Origin: Streptomyces halstedii | Lineage (GTDB): Bacteria; Actinomycetota; Actinomycetes; Streptomycetales; Streptomycetaceae | Assembly (NCBI GenBank): GCA_000720535.1 | Contig: JOAZ01000033.1 | Coordinates: forward strand, 1-64,000 | Reading direction: 5' to 3' | DNA length: 64,000 nt | In this document: piece after piece, positions 1 to 11,143 of the stretch | How the letters are laid out: every line of letters begins with the position of its first letter | Numbering within the stretch: position 1 is the stretch's first letter | The notes under the pieces: model-generated | The model's input: the letters and a program-made list of their open reading frames with translations, nothing else | What the model was told of the DNA's origin: nothing | Database searches by the model: none | Program-made: the position numbers and the translations under genes

Positions 1-3000
1 GTGGTGGGTCATTCGCAGGGTGAGGTTGCTGCTGCGTGTGTGGCGGGTGGTTTGAGTTTGGAGGATGGGGCGCGGGTGGTGGCTCTGCGTTCTCGTGCGG
101 TGGGGGTGTTGGCGGGTCGGGGTGGTATGGCGTCGGTGTCGTTGCCGGTGGAGGAGGCACGGGAGCGGATTGCTTCCTGGGGTGGTCGGTTGTCGGTGGC
201 GGCGGTGAATGGGCCGTTGTCGACGGTGGTGTCGGGTGACGCGGACGCGGTGGGGGAGTTGGTTGACGGCTGTGTCGTTGAAGGGGTGCGGGCGCGTGTG
301 ATCGAGGTGGATTATGCGTCGCATTCCTCGCATGTGGAGGAGATTCGTGAGCGGTTGCTTTCGGATTTGGCCGGGGTGGTTCCGGTGTCGGGTTCGGTGT
401 CGTTCTTCTCGACGGTGACGGGTGGCTGGCTGGATACGGAGTCTCTGGATGCCGGGTACTGGTACCGGAATCTGCGGGAGACGGTCGAGTTCGGGAAGGC
501 GACGGAGGTGTTGTTGGGGGAGGGTTTCCGGTTCTTCGTGGAGGCCAGCCCGCATGCGGTGTTGTCGGTTGCGGTGGGGGAGTCGGTGGAGGCGGCTGGT
601 GTGGAGGCCGCGGTGTTGGGGACTTTGCGGCGTGGGGAGGGTGGTCCGGCTCAGGTGGCGGCCATCGAGCTGGCCGACACGGGGGAACTTCTGCTCAGCG
701 GCCGGTTGTCGCTGCGTACCCACCCCTGGCTCACCGACCACGCCGTGGCCGGTACGGTCCTGCTGCCCGGCGCGGCCTTCGCGGAACTCGCCGTACGCGC
801 CGCGGACGAGGCCGGATGCCACACGGTGGAGGAACTGACGCTCCAGTCACCGCTGTTGATACCCGCCGACGCCGCCGTCCGCCTGCAAGTGCGGGTCGGC
901 GCCGCGGACGCGCACGGCAGCCGCTCCCTGGACCTGTTCTCCTGCCGCGAGGACGCGACGTCCCCGCACTGGACCGCGCACGCGACCGGCGTACTCACCG
1001 CCGACGCCACGACCCGCAAGCCGCCGCCCGCACCCGCACCGGACGACGCCGGCTCCTGGCCGCCGCCCGGCGCCGTCCCGGTCCCCGTCGACGACCTGTA
1101 CGAGCGGTTCCACGCCTCCGGCTACGGCTACGGAACCGCCTTCCGCGGGCTCACCCGTGCCTGGGGCCGAGGCGACGAGATCTTCACCGAGGTACACCTG
1201 CCCGAGGACCAGCACCGGTCCGCCTCCGCCTTCGGCGTGCACCCCGCCCTCCTGGACGCCGCCCTCCAGGGCCTGTTCCTGCGCGCCCAGCCGGAAACCG
1301 GACCGGGCCCGGACCGGCCGACCGCCGGACTGCCGTTCTCCTGGAGCGGCGTCAGGCTGCACGCCTCCGGAGCCACCGCGCTCAGGGTACGGCTCGGCTT
1401 CCGGCCGGACGGATCGGTGTCGATCGACGCGACCGACCCGAACGGCCTCCCGGTCGCGTCGGTCGAGGCGCTCGCCGTCCGCCCGATCGACCTCGACGCC
1501 CTCCGTCCGGGCGGTGGCCCGGAATCCCTCTACCGGGTGCAGTGGTCGGAGGCGCCCGCCACCGCACCCACCGCCCCCCTCGGACACCGGGCCGTCCTCG
1601 GCGGCCGGGAACTCTTCCCGGACAGCCATCCTGACCTGGCCGCGCTCGGTGCCGCGCTGGACGGGGGAGCGCCGTCGCCCGCCGTGGTGCTGGCCTGGTG
1701 CGACCACACCCCGCGCCTTCTGTCCCCGCCCGACGCCGCGTCCGTGCACACCGCACTGGACGACGCCCTGCGGCTCGTCCAGGACTGGCTGGCCGACCCG
1801 CGTTGGGACGACGGCACCCGGCTCGTACTCGTCACCCGGGGCGCGGTCTCCACGGCAGCCGGTGAGGAGGTCACCGACCTCACCGGCGCCGCGGTCCGCG
1901 GCCTCATTCGCTCCGCCCAGTCCGAGCACCCGGACCGCTTCCTGCTGATCGACACCGACGACCCGGCCGCCGTGACCGGCCTGCTGCCCCGGGCACTGGC
2001 CGGAACGGAACTTCAACTGGCGATACGTGACGGCCAACTCCTCGCCGCCCGTCTCACCAGGACCGCCATCGCCATGGACGCGAACCCGAACCCGGGCACG
2101 GACGCGAACCCGGCCCCGGACCCGGGCACGGGCCTGAACCCGGGCTCGCGCCCGGATCCGGACAAGGACCCGGCCCCTGACACACCGTCCCGTATCGCCG
2201 ACACACCGTCCCGTATCGCCGTGCCCGGGGGAACCGTCCTCGTCACCGGGGCCGGTGGCGCGCTCGGCGGCCTGGTGGCGCGGCACCTCGTGACCGCGCA
2301 CGGCGTACGGAACCTGCTGCTCGTCGGCAGGCGCGGCGCGGAAGCCCCGGGCCTGGCCGACCTCGCCGCCGAACTGCGCGGACTCGGCGCCCGGGTGGAC
2401 GTGGAGGCATGTGACGTCGCCGACCGGGACGCGCTCGCCGCCGTGCTCGCCGGCATCCCCGCCGACCGTCCGCTGAGCGCGGTCGTCCACGCGGCCGGCG
2501 TCCTGGACGACGGGACGGTCGAGTCGCTGACCCCCGCGCGGATGCGCCACGTACTGCGGCCCAAGGTCGACGCGGCTCTCCACCTGCACGCCCTCACCCG
2601 CGATCTGCCGCTGTCGGCCTTCGTCCTGTTCTCCTCCGCGTCCGCCACGGTCGGCAACGCCGGCCAGGGCAACTACGCGGCCGCCAACGCCTTCCTCGAC
2701 GCGCTCGCCCAGCACCGCCGGGCCCTGAAACTGCCCGCCCAGTCCCTCGCCTGGGGCCTGTGGGCGCGCCGCAGCACCATGACCGGGACGCTCACCGCCG
2801 CTGACCTGCGGCGCATGTCCCGGGGAGGCACCGCGGCCATCGGCAGCGACGAAGGTCTGGCGCTGTTCGACGCGGCCCTCACCCTGGACGAACCGCTGCT
2901 CGTGCCGGTCAAGATCGACCTCGGCCGGCTCCGGACGGCCGCCCGGACCGCACCCGTCCCGGCCCTGCTCTCCGCCCTGGTCGCCGGCACCGTACGCCGC

Positions 3001-3549
3001 CCCGCCTCCGGGGCGGACGCCGCCGAAGCGGACTCGCTGCGCCGTCGGCTGACCGGCCTCACCCCGGAGGAGCGCGTCGCCGCCCTGCTCGACCTGGTTC
3101 AGAGCCGGGGCGCCGACATCCTCGGCCACGGCGGAGCCGGGACCATCGACCCGGACCAGCCGTTCAAGGACCTCGGCTTCGACTCGCTCACCTCCGTCGA
3201 ACTCCGCAACCGGCTCAGCGCCGCCACCGGCCGCAGGCTGCCCGCGACCCTGGTCTTCGACCACCCCACCCCGGCCGCCGTCGCCGCCTACCTGGCCGGG
3301 CGCCTGGTACCCGACGGGCCGGGCGGCCCTGCCGCCGGGAAGGCCGCCGGGACGCCGGTCCGCGAGGACCACGAGATCAGCTCCCTGCTCGCCACGATCC
3401 CACCCGCCGCCCTGCGCCGGGCCGGTCTCCTCGACGCGCTCCTGGACCTCGCCGACCGGCCCGAGACACCGGCTTCCGCCGCCGACGACATCAAGGACAT
3501 GGCCGTCGACGAACTCGTCCGGATGGCCCTGGGCGGCGAACGTGACTGA
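1..3549 (+). CDS. Type I polyketide synthase, 3' part (AT-DH-KR-ACP), bafAIV-like
   Basis: The gene is cut at the window edge, 12 bases before the AT serine codon, so the KS and most of the AT front half are missing. Domains: AT 1 to about 215 (GHSQGE, Ser5; YASH at 105-108, the methylmalonyl-type motif), DH about 230-510 (His247 in HxxxGxxxxP, Asp419 in [10 protein letters not shown]), KR about 740-920 (TGAGGALGG at 749, LDD at 835 giving B-type, Tyr892), ACP about 1030-1105 (GFDSL, Ser1062) and a C-terminal docking helix. KR plus DH predicts a trans double bond, as needed for C4=C5 of a bafilomycin-type lactone. The AT-DH join is odd: the usual post-AT linker (YAFQxxRYW) and the HPLLG start of the DH are absent, and codon choice changes sharply at about position 655. 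The stop overlaps the next ORF's upstream GTG. Confidence 0.93.
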   Translation: MVGHSQGEVAAACVAGGLSLEDGARVVALRSRAVGVLAGRGGMASVSLPVEEARERIASWGGRLSVAAVNGPLSTVVSGDADAVGELVDGCVVEGVRARVIEVDYASHSSHVEEIRERLLSDLAGVVPVSGSVSFFSTVTGGWLDTESLDAGYWYRNLRETVEFGKATEVLLGEGFRFFVEASPHAVLSVAVGESVEAAGVEAAVLGTLRRGEGGPAQVAAIELADTGELLLSGRLSLRTHPWLTDHAVAGTVLLPGAAFAELAVRAADEAGCHTVEELTLQSPLLIPADAAVRLQVRVGAADAHGSRSLDLFSCREDATSPHWTAHATGVLTADATTRKPPPAPAPDDAGSWPPPGAVPVPVDDLYERFHASGYGYGTAFRGLTRAWGRGDEIFTEVHLPEDQHRSASAFGVHPALLDAALQGLFLRAQPETGPGPDRPTAGLPFSWSGVRLHASGATALRVRLGFRPDGSVSIDATDPNGLPVASVEALAVRPIDLDALRPGGGPESLYRVQWSEAPATAPTAPLGHRAVLGGRELFPDSHPDLAALGAALDGGAPSPAVVLAWCDHTPRLLSPPDAASVHTALDDALRLVQDWLADPRWDDGTRLVLVTRGAVSTAAGEEVTDLTGAAVRGLIRSAQSEHPDRFLLIDTDDPAAVTGLLPRALAGTELQLAIRDGQLLAARLTRTAIAMDANPNPGTDANPAPDPGTGLNPGSRPDPDKDPAPDTPSRIADTPSRIAVPGGTVLVTGAGGALGGLVARHLVTAHGVRNLLLVGRRGAEAPGLADLAAELRGLGARVDVEACDVADRDALAAVLAGIPADRPLSAVVHAAGVLDDGTVESLTPARMRHVLRPKVDAALHLHALTRDLPLSAFVLFSSASATVGNAGQGNYAAANAFLDALAQHRRALKLPAQSLAWGLWARRSTMTGTLTAADLRRMSRGGTAAIGSDEGLALFDAALTLDEPLLVPVKIDLGRLRTAARTAPVPALLSALVAGTVRRPASGADAAEADSLRRRLTGLTPEERVAALLDLVQSRGADILGHGGAGTIDPDQPFKDLGFDSLTSVELRNRLSAATGRRLPATLVFDHPTPAAVAAYLAGRLVPDGPGGPAAGKAAGTPVREDHEISSLLATIPPAALRRAGLLDALLDLADRPETPASAADDIKDMAVDELVRMALGGERD
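2179..2220 (+). repeat. Perfect 21-bp tandem duplication in the KR linker
   Basis: Two identical 21-base units lie head to tail (2179-2199 and 2200-2220). Each encodes DTPSRIA. They end a Pro/Asp/Asn-rich linker (about 2083-2226) between the structural and catalytic halves of the KR. The unit keeps the reading frame. Confidence 0.9.
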
Positions 3550-3580
3550 CCGACAGCCGCAGAAGGAGAAGCCGAACCCC

Positions 3581-6500
3581 ATGCCCACCGACACGGACCA
3601 GGTGGTCGCCGCCCTGCGCGCCTCGCTGCTGGACAACCAGCGCCTGCGGCAGGAGAACCGACGGCTCCGCGACGACTCCGCCGAGCCCGTCGCCGTCGTG
3701 GCGATGAGCTGCCGCTACCCCGGCGGTGTGCGCACCCCGGAAGACCTGTGGGAGCTGCTGGTCAAGGAACGCGACGCGGTCTCACCGTTCCCCACCGACC
3801 GCGGCTGGGACGTCGAGGGCGGCTTCGACGCCGACCCCGACGCCCCCGGCACGTTCTACGTCCGTGAAGGCGGCTTCCTCCACGACGCGACCGGCTTCGA
3901 CCCCGGCTTCTTCGGTATCTCCCCGCGCGAGGCCCTCGCCATGGACCCGCAGCAGCGGCTGCTGCTGGAAGCGTCCTGGGAAGCGGTGGAACGCGCGGGC
4001 ATCGACCCGACGACCCTGCGCGGCAGCCGCACCGGCGTCTACACCGGAGTGATCTACGGCGAATACGCGTCCCGGCTCGACCGGGTGCCCGACGAGGTGG
4101 AAGGCTTCCTCGGCACCGGCAGCATCCCGAGCGTCGCCTCGGGCCGGATCGCCTACACCCTGGGCCTGGAAGGCCCGGCGGTCACCCTGGACACCGCCTG
4201 CTCGTCCTCCCTGGTCGCCGTCCACCTCGCCTGCCAAGGGCTGCGCTCCGGTGACACCACCCTCGCCCTGGCCGGCGGGGTGACCGTGATGTCCACCCCC
4301 GGGCTGTACGTCGGGTTCAGCCGCCAGCGCGGCCTGGCACCCGACGGGCGCAGCAAGTCCTTCTCGTCCGCGGCGGACGGAGCCGGGTTCGGGGAGGGCC
4401 TGGGCCTGCTCCTGCTGGAACGGCTCTCGGACGCCCGGCGCGCGGGGCATCCCGTCCTGGCTGTCATCCGCGGCTCGGCCGTCAACCAGGACGGCGCCAG
4501 CAACGGGCTGACCGCCCCGAACGGGCCCGCCCAGCAGCGCGTGATCAGCCAGGCGCTCGCCCGTGCCGGACTCGCCCCGTCGGAGGTGGACATGGTGGAG
4601 GCGCACGGCACCGGCACCGTGCTCGGCGACCCCATCGAGGCGCAGGCGCTGCTGGCCACGTACGGCCAGGACAGGCCCGCCGGGCGGCCGTTGTGGCTGG
4701 GTTCGCTGAAGTCCAACCTGTCCCACACCCAGGCCGCGGCGGGGGTCGGCGGGGTGATCAAGTCGGTGCTGGCGATGCGGCACGGCGTGATGCCGCGCAC
4801 CCTGCACGTCGACCGCCCCTCGCCCCGCGTCGACTGGACCGAGGGGGCCGTCTCCCTGCTCACCGAGGCCACCCCCTGGCCGGAGACGGGACGGCCGCGC
4901 CGGGCCGGGGTGTCCTCCTTCGGCGCCAGCGGGACCAACGCCCACGTCATCCTCGAACAGGCCCCCATCGCCCCCGTCGTCCTCGAAGAGACCCCTACCG
5001 CACCGACCGGTGCGACGGCCGCCGCCGACAAGCCGGTCGACCGGACCGACACGCCGGAACTGGTGCCCGCCGCCGTCCCCTGGATCCTGTCGGCGCGTAC
5101 TCCGGACGCGCTGCGCGCCCAGGCGGCGGTGCTGCACGAGCGGGTGGTGGCGGAACCGGGACTGAGCGTGGTGGACGTGGGCCATTCGCTGGCGGTGGGG
5201 CGTACGCGGTTCGCGGAGCGCGCCGTGGTGGTGGGGGCGGACCGGGGCGAGCTGCTGGCCGGTCTCGCCGCCCTGTCCCGGGGTGCGGGCTCGGCGGGCG
5301 TGGTGACCGGCGGTGGGCCGCTCCCGGGCCGTTCGGTGCTCGTGTTCCCGGGCCATGGCTCGCAATGGGTGGGGATGGCGGCGGGGCTGCTGGGTGAGTC
5401 GGAGGTGTTCGCCAAACGGATGGCGGAGTGCGGGCGGGCTCTGGCGCCTTACACCGACTGGTCGTTGGCGGAGGCGCTGGGCTCGGAACGGCTGCTGGCG
5501 CGGGTCGACGTGGTGCAGCCGGTGCTGTGGGCCGTGATGGTGTCGCTGGCGGAGGTGTGGCGTGCGTTCGGCGTCGTCCCGGACGCGGTGGTCGGCCACT
5601 CCCAGGGCGAGATCGCGGCCGCCTGCGTGGCGGGTGGTCTGAGCCTCGACGACGGGGCCCGTGTGGTCGCGTTGCGTTCCCGTGCGGTGGGGGCGCTGGC
5701 GGGCCGTGGTGGCATGGCCTCGGTGCCGTTGCCGGTGGACGTGGTACGGGAGCGCACCGCCCCGTGGGCGGGCCGGCTGTCGGTGGCCGCGGTCAACGGC
5801 CCGTCGTCGACGGTGGTGTCGGGCGCCGCGGACGCGGTCACGGCACTGGTGGGGGAACTCCTGGAGGAAGGGGTGTGGGCGACTCCCATCGACGTCGACT
5901 ACGCCTCGCACTCCGTACACGTGGAGGAGATCCGCGAGCGCCTGCTGTCCGACCTGGAGGGCATCACCCCCCTCTCGGGTGCGGTGCCGTACTACTCCAG
6001 CGTGACCGGTGGCCCGCTGGACACGAAGGCCCTGGACGCCGGGTACTGGTACCGCAACCTCCGGCAGACAGTCGAGTTCGAGCGGGCGACCCGCTCGCTC
6101 CTCGCCGCCGGGCACCGCGTCTTCATCGAGTCCAGCCCCCAGCCCGCCCTGATGTACGGGATCGAGGACACGGCCGCCGACGCGGGCGCCCCGGAGACCC
6201 TGGTGCTCGACACCCTGCGGCGCGGGGCCGGAGGGCTCCGCCGGCTTCAGACCGCCCTCGCCGAGGCACACGTCCGGGGCCTGCGCGTCGACTGGGAGCG
6301 GCTGTTCGCGGGCACCGGCGCCCGGCGGGTGGACCTGCCCACCTACGCCTTCCAGCGACGCCGCTACTGGCTCGACGCCCTGCCGGCCGACCGGGACCCG
6401 GCGGCCACCGGCCAGTTGGCCGTGGACCACCCGCTGCTCGGCGCCGAGGTCGAACTGCCCGACGACGCGGGCACCCTCTTCACCGGCCGGCTCTCATTGG

Positions 6501-9500
6501 CCACACACCCCTGGCTCGCCGACCACGCCGTGGCCGGAGCCGTGATCGTGCCCGGCGCGGCCCTCGTGGAGCTGGCCGCGTACGTGGGCCGCCGCCTCGG
6601 CTGCGCTCTCGTGGAGGAACTGACCCTCGCCGTACCGCTGTCGCTGCCCGGCGACGCCACCGACGACCACGCCGTACACCTACGCGTACGGGTGGGTGCC
6701 GAGGACGGCGCGGGGCGGCGCCCGGTGGAGTTCCACTCCCGGCCCGAGGCCGCCCCCGGCGCCGCCGCCCCGCCCTGGACCCGGCACGCGACCGGCACGG
6801 TCGGCCCCCAGGAGCCGTCGGCCGACGGGGACGACACGGCCGGACCGGCCGGCACGTGGCCCCCGCCCGACGCCGTCCCCCTGGACGTGGACGAACTGTA
6901 CGGGCTGCTCGAAGCCAGGGGCGTCGCCTACGGCCCGGCGTTCCGGGGCCTGCGCGCCGCCTGGCGCACGACGGACGCGATCCACGCCGAAGTGGCCCTG
7001 CCCGACGACCTCCCCGGCACCGGAGCGGACGGCTTCGCCATGCACCCGGCCCTCCTGGACGCGGCCCTCCAGACGGCCGGTCTGCGCGAGGTCGCCGGGA
7101 CCGCGCAGCCCGCCGACGGCGTCCCCCTGCCGTTCTCCTGGCAGCGCGTCGCGATCGGGACCTCCGACGCGCCGGTCCTGCGCGTCCGGCTCCGCCCCGA
7201 CGGCCCCGACACCGTCGCCGCGCGGATCACCGACCCCTCGGGGCGTACCGTGGCGACGGTCGGCTCGCTCACCCTGCGCACGGCGTCCACCGCCGCACTA
7301 CGGGCGTCCTCCGGCTCCGTCTTCCACGTCGGCTGGACGCCGGTCACCGCCGGGCCCGGCCCGCGCCCGGTCACCCGCTGGGGCCTCCTCGGCCCGCGGG
7401 ACGAGCGGCTGCTGCCGGTCGCCTTCCCCGCCGACCCCCTGCCCGCGACACCCGACGCGATGCTGCTGCCCTGCCCCCCGACCGCCGGCACCGGGACCAC
7501 GGACGGTGCGACCGGGGACACCCCCGCCCGGGACGCGGACCCGGAGGCGGCGCACGTGGTCGTGTCCGGGGTCCTGGACCGCGTCCAGGCCCACCTGGCC
7601 GACGACAGCACCGCCCGTACGCCCCTGGTGGTGCTCACCCGGGGTGCGACCGGCCCGCTCGGCGCGCGGCCGCAGCCGGCGGACCTCGGCGCGGCGGCCG
7701 TCTGGGGCATGCTGAGGGCCGCTCAGCTCGAACACCCCGACCGGTTCGTGCTGCTGGACACCGAAGGGCCGGACCCGGACGGTCTCGGCGACGCGCTCGC
7801 CGACCTCCTCGCCACGGGCGAACCGCAGGCGGCCCTGCGCGGCGGCGTCCTGTACGCGCCCCGGCTGACCCGGCCGTCGCCCACCACCGCCGCCACCGCC
7901 CCCGCGACAGCGGCCCGGTCGGCGGGCCCGTTCGGGCCGTCCGAGGGGACAGTACTGCTGAGCGGCGGCGGTGCCCTCGCGGCCGTCCTGGCGCGCCATC
8001 TGGTCGCCGCGCACGGGGTACGCCACCTCCTCGTGCTGAGCCGCCGCGGCGCCGACGCCCCGGGCATACCGGAGCTGACGGCGGAGCTGGCCGAGGCCGG
8101 AGCCGAACTGACCGCCGTCAGCTGTGATGTGGCGGACTGTCAGGCATTGGCCGCCGTGCTCGCGGCCGTCCCCGAACGCCATCCGCTGTGCGCCGTGGTC
8201 CACACCGCCGGAGTGCTCGACGACGGTCTGCTGGACGGGCTGACGGCGGAGCGGATGAGCGCCGTCCTGCGGCCCAAGCTCGACGCCGCCCGTCACCTCG
8301 ACCAGCTGACGCGCGGGGCGGACCTCTCGGCGTTCGTCGTCTTCTCCTCCGCCGCGGGCGTGCTGGGCAGCCCCGGCCAGGCGTCGTACTCGGCCGCCAA
8401 CGCCGCGCTCGACGCCCTCACCGCGGAACGCCGACGGCTCGGGCTCCCCGGCCTGTCCCTGGCCTGGGGGCCCTGGGAGCGGGTCGGCGGGATGACGGCG
8501 GAGCTCGGCGGCGCCGAACGGCGGCGCATCGACCGGCGCGGCGCCCGCGGCCTCGTGGACGAGGAGGCCATGGCCCTGCTGGACACGGTGTGCGCCGTGG
8601 ACGCCGACCCGCCGGGAGACGGGAGCCCCGTCGTCCTGGCCCACCTCGACCTCACCGTGCGCGGCGACGGCCCGGTGCACCCCATGCTGCGCTCCCTGGT
8701 CCGGCGCGGCCCGGCCGCGACGACCGGGGCGCAGGGGACGCCGACCGCCGCCGCGGCGCTGCGGAACCGGCTCGACGCCGCCGCCGACGCGGAGGAACAC
8801 GAGCTGGTCCTGCGCGAACTCGTCCTCGCCCAGGCCGCCGAAGTCCTCGGCCACACCGACTCCGGGGCGCTGTCCGCGACGGTGCCCTTCCTCTCCGTCG
8901 GATTCGACTCGTTGACCGCGGTCGAGCTCCGCAACCGGCTGGCCGCCGTCACCGGACTGCGGTTACGGCCCTCCGCCGTCTTCGACAGCGGCACCCCCGC
9001 CGCGCTCGCGGCACGCCTCGCCACCGAGGCCCGGACGGAAGACACCCCCCGGCCCGAAACGGCACCCGCGACAGGGGCCGCATCCGGCACCGGCACCGCC
9101 GACACCGACCCGGTGAGCGTGCTGTTCCGCCGGGCCTGCGCACTCGGCCGGATCGACGAGGGCATCGCCCTGCTCAAGCACGCCTCCGCCCTCCGCCCGT
9201 CCTTCCACAGCGGCGGCGACCTCGCGGCCGCCGGCACCGGCCCTCGGCTGCTGCGCCTGAACGAGCGCGCCGACGCCCCCGTACTCGTCTGCTTCGGCTC
9301 CGTCGTCGCCCTCGGGGGCGCCCACCAGTACGCCCGCTTCGCCTCCCGCTTCCGGGACCGCTACGCCGTCGCAGCCCTGGACGCCCCCGGGTTCACCCCC
9401 GAGGAGGAACTGCCCGCCGACATGCCGGCCCTGCTGGACTTCCAGGCGACGACACTCCTCCGGGAACTGCCCGGACGGACGCTGGTCCTCGCCGGTTCCT

Positions 9501-9952
9501 CCTCCGGCGGCACGCTCGCCCACGGAGTGGCCGCCGCGCTGGAACAGCGCGGCGGGGGCCCGGCGGCCGTGGTGCTGCTGGACACGTACCTCTCCGACAA
9601 CCAGGGCATCACCCAGTTCAACGACGTCCTGCTGGGCGGCATGTTCGCCCGCGAGGACCGGGCGGCCCCGATGGACGGAACCCGGCTGACCGCGATGGGC
9701 GGCTACTTCCGTCTGCTCGACGACTGGAACCCCCCGGAGGTCCGCGCCCCGCTGCTGCTGGTCCGCGCCTCCACCCCGCTCGGCCGCCCGTCCGCCGAAG
9801 CCGGTGACTGGCGCTCGTCCTGGGCCGGAGCCGACGCCGTCGTCGACGTCCCCGGAGACCACTTCTCGATCATGGAACAGCATGTCGCGACCACCGGCGA
9901 CGCCGTCGCCGACTGGCTCGGCACCACCCTCCGCACCTCCGACGACCTGTGA
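3581..9952 (+). CDS. bafAV: Type I polyketide synthase, terminal module with thioesterase (KS-AT-DH-KR-ACP-TE)
   Basis: ATG 3581 is preferred because GGAG at 3565-3568 precedes it; an in-frame GTG at 3542 overlaps the upstream stop. The 2123-residue protein starts with a coiled-coil docking segment (about 3-32). It continues with KS (Cys207, His342, His382), AT (Ser674, YASH 774-777), DH (His982, Asp1160), KR (LDD 1546, Tyr1603), ACP (Ser1777) and TE (GSSSG with Ser1974, His2094). The TE releases and cyclises the chain. The KR nucleotide-binding loop reads SGGGALA (1461-1467) where TGGTGALG is normal: one residue is missing and one glycine is replaced. DH plus KR fits the C2=C3 bond of a bafilomycin/hygrolidin lactone. 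A TTA leucine codon occurs at residue 1795 (8963-8965), so translation should depend on the bldA tRNA. Confidence 0.95.
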   Translation: MPTDTDQVVAALRASLLDNQRLRQENRRLRDDSAEPVAVVAMSCRYPGGVRTPEDLWELLVKERDAVSPFPTDRGWDVEGGFDADPDAPGTFYVREGGFLHDATGFDPGFFGISPREALAMDPQQRLLLEASWEAVERAGIDPTTLRGSRTGVYTGVIYGEYASRLDRVPDEVEGFLGTGSIPSVASGRIAYTLGLEGPAVTLDTACSSSLVAVHLACQGLRSGDTTLALAGGVTVMSTPGLYVGFSRQRGLAPDGRSKSFSSAADGAGFGEGLGLLLLERLSDARRAGHPVLAVIRGSAVNQDGASNGLTAPNGPAQQRVISQALARAGLAPSEVDMVEAHGTGTVLGDPIEAQALLATYGQDRPAGRPLWLGSLKSNLSHTQAAAGVGGVIKSVLAMRHGVMPRTLHVDRPSPRVDWTEGAVSLLTEATPWPETGRPRRAGVSSFGASGTNAHVILEQAPIAPVVLEETPTAPTGATAAADKPVDRTDTPELVPAAVPWILSARTPDALRAQAAVLHERVVAEPGLSVVDVGHSLAVGRTRFAERAVVVGADRGELLAGLAALSRGAGSAGVVTGGGPLPGRSVLVFPGHGSQWVGMAAGLLGESEVFAKRMAECGRALAPYTDWSLAEALGSERLLARVDVVQPVLWAVMVSLAEVWRAFGVVPDAVVGHSQGEIAAACVAGGLSLDDGARVVALRSRAVGALAGRGGMASVPLPVDVVRERTAPWAGRLSVAAVNGPSSTVVSGAADAVTALVGELLEEGVWATPIDVDYASHSVHVEEIRERLLSDLEGITPLSGAVPYYSSVTGGPLDTKALDAGYWYRNLRQTVEFERATRSLLAAGHRVFIESSPQPALMYGIEDTAADAGAPETLVLDTLRRGAGGLRRLQTALAEAHVRGLRVDWERLFAGTGARRVDLPTYAFQRRRYWLDALPADRDPAATGQLAVDHPLLGAEVELPDDAGTLFTGRLSLATHPWLADHAVAGAVIVPGAALVELAAYVGRRLGCALVEELTLAVPLSLPGDATDDHAVHLRVRVGAEDGAGRRPVEFHSRPEAAPGAAAPPWTRHATGTVGPQEPSADGDDTAGPAGTWPPPDAVPLDVDELYGLLEARGVAYGPAFRGLRAAWRTTDAIHAEVALPDDLPGTGADGFAMHPALLDAALQTAGLREVAGTAQPADGVPLPFSWQRVAIGTSDAPVLRVRLRPDGPDTVAARITDPSGRTVATVGSLTLRTASTAALRASSGSVFHVGWTPVTAGPGPRPVTRWGLLGPRDERLLPVAFPADPLPATPDAMLLPCPPTAGTGTTDGATGDTPARDADPEAAHVVVSGVLDRVQAHLADDSTARTPLVVLTRGATGPLGARPQPADLGAAAVWGMLRAAQLEHPDRFVLLDTEGPDPDGLGDALADLLATGEPQAALRGGVLYAPRLTRPSPTTAATAPATAARSAGPFGPSEGTVLLSGGGALAAVLARHLVAAHGVRHLLVLSRRGADAPGIPELTAELAEAGAELTAVSCDVADCQALAAVLAAVPERHPLCAVVHTAGVLDDGLLDGLTAERMSAVLRPKLDAARHLDQLTRGADLSAFVVFSSAAGVLGSPGQASYSAANAALDALTAERRRLGLPGLSLAWGPWERVGGMTAELGGAERRRIDRRGARGLVDEEAMALLDTVCAVDADPPGDGSPVVLAHLDLTVRGDGPVHPMLRSLVRRGPAATTGAQGTPTAAAALRNRLDAAADAEEHELVLRELVLAQAAEVLGHTDSGALSATVPFLSVGFDSLTAVELRNRLAAVTGLRLRPSAVFDSGTPAALAARLATEARTEDTPRPETAPATGAASGTGTADTDPVSVLFRRACALGRIDEGIALLKHASALRPSFHSGGDLAAAGTGPRLLRLNERADAPVLVCFGSVVALGGAHQYARFASRFRDRYAVAALDAPGFTPEEELPADMPALLDFQATTLLRELPGRTLVLAGSSSGGTLAHGVAAALEQRGGGPAAVVLLDTYLSDNQGITQFNDVLLGGMFAREDRAAPMDGTRLTAMGGYFRLLDDWNPPEVRAPLLLVRASTPLGRPSAEAGDWRSSWAGADAVVDVPGDHFSIMEQHVATTGDAVADWLGTTLRTSDDL

Positions 9953-9969
9953 AGACGAAGGAGAACCCG

Positions 9970-10839
9970 TTGACCGCGGCCCCGTACCACGACCCGCCCC
10001 CGCGCCCCGCCCTCACCGTGCTGGGAGCCGGGGTGATGGGCGTCGGCATCACCGTCCTCGCCCTCGGACACGGCCTGCCGGTCCACCTGGTCGACATCGA
10101 CCCGGAACGGCTCGGCCGAGCCGCGGACCTGATCGACGGCGAACTCCGGCTGGCCGAGCTGATGGGCGCCCTGCCCGACGGGACGCCCCCCGGCAGCCTG
10201 GCCACCAGCCTCTCGCTCAAGGCCGTCGCCGGAGCCACCGCCGTCGTCGAGGCGGTCACCGAGAACGCCGCGATCAAGGCCGCCGTACTGTCCGAGGTCT
10301 CCGGACTGGTCCGGCCCGGAACCCCGCTGATCACCAACACCTCCTCCATCCCCGTCGACGAACTGGCCGGGGCCCTGGAACGGCCGGAGGAACTGGTCGG
10401 CACCCACTTCATGAACCCGCCCTACCTGATCGGGACCGCCGAAGTGGTCCGCGGCGCCAGGACCGGGGACCCCGCGATGGCCGCCGTGGCGGCCCTGCTC
10501 ACCGCACTGCGGCGGCGGGCGGTGGTCGTCCGGGACGCACCCGGCTTCGTGACCAGCCGCATCCTCCACCCGATGATCAACGACGCCGCCCGGGTCGTGG
10601 AGGAGGGCACGGCGACCGCCGAGGACGTCGACGCCCTGATGGAGGGCTGCCTCGGACACCCCACCGGCCCGCTGCGCACCGCGGACCTGATCGGCATCGA
10701 CAACCTCGTCGACTCCCTCACCGTGCTCCACGAACGCACCGGCGACGACGGCTGCCGTCCCACCGGACTGCTGCTCCGGCTGGTCCGCGAGGGCCGGCTC
10801 GGCCGCAAGTCCGGGAGCGGCTTCTACGACTACACCTGA
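9970..10839 (+). CDS. bafB: 3-hydroxyacyl-CoA dehydrogenase-like enzyme of methoxymalonyl-ACP synthesis
   Basis: The 289-residue protein has an N-terminal Rossmann fold with GAGVMG (19-24), a THFMNPP segment near the middle, and the family's C-terminal KSGSGFYDY. TTG 9970 is chosen because GAAGGAG at 9957-9963 lies 6 bases upstream. A GTG at 9949 overlaps the PKS stop but would put the ribosome site inside the gene. In the FkbK/AsmO family this enzyme oxidises the 2-hydroxyl of glyceryl-ACP. It is the first of a tightly spaced plus-strand set for the methoxymalonyl extender unit, directly after the PKS. The symbol is assigned from family and order by analogy with the bafilomycin cluster. Confidence 0.88.
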   Translation: MTAAPYHDPPPRPALTVLGAGVMGVGITVLALGHGLPVHLVDIDPERLGRAADLIDGELRLAELMGALPDGTPPGSLATSLSLKAVAGATAVVEAVTENAAIKAAVLSEVSGLVRPGTPLITNTSSIPVDELAGALERPEELVGTHFMNPPYLIGTAEVVRGARTGDPAMAAVAALLTALRRRAVVVRDAPGFVTSRILHPMINDAARVVEEGTATAEDVDALMEGCLGHPTGPLRTADLIGIDNLVDSLTVLHERTGDDGCRPTGLLLRLVREGRLGRKSGSGFYDYT

Positions 10840-10861
10840 TCACCCCGACGAGGAGACGGCC

Positions 10862-11143
10862 ATGACCACAGCGAACACGCCCCACACCCACGACCTGGAG
10901 AAGGAACTGCTGGAATTCCTGGAGGAACGCACCGGAACCGCCTGGGACGCCGACACCGACCTGTTCGACGCCGGCGGCCTTTCGTCCCTGTTCGCCATGC
11001 AGGTGGTGGTGCACCTGGAGAAGACCTACGCCGTCGCCGTCCGCGGCGCCGACCTGCGGCTGGACAACTTCCGCACCGTACGGCGGATGGCGGAGCTGGT
11101 GGACCGGCTCCGGACGCCCGCCGCCGGGGGCCGTCATGGGTGA
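10862..11143 (+). CDS. bafC: Discrete acyl carrier protein for methoxymalonyl extender unit
   Basis: This 93-residue ACP lies 22 bases after the dehydrogenase, with a GAGGAG ribosome site. The pantetheine site reads GGLSSL, with Ser42 in the position of the modified serine. The usual Asp before that serine is replaced by Ser. The extender unit (glyceryl, then hydroxymalonyl, then methoxymalonyl) is built on this ACP rather than on CoA. The last 8 bases overlap the next gene, which suggests translational coupling. Confidence 0.9.
   Translation: MTTANTPHTHDLEKELLEFLEERTGTAWDADTDLFDAGGLSSLFAMQVVVHLEKTYAVAVRGADLRLDNFRTVRRMAELVDRLRTPAAGGRHG

Noticed and set aside
847-6430. Long minus-strand open frames of about 900 residues opposite the PKS genes
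   Set aside because: They are antisense shadows of high-GC coding DNA: Gly/Arg/Val-rich, without domains or ribosome sites, while the plus strand has full PKS motifs.
9949-9969. GTG 9949 as start of the 3-hydroxyacyl-CoA dehydrogenase
   Set aside because: GAAGGAG at 9957-9963 would lie inside the gene; it is ideally placed for TTG 9970, just before the Rossmann domain.
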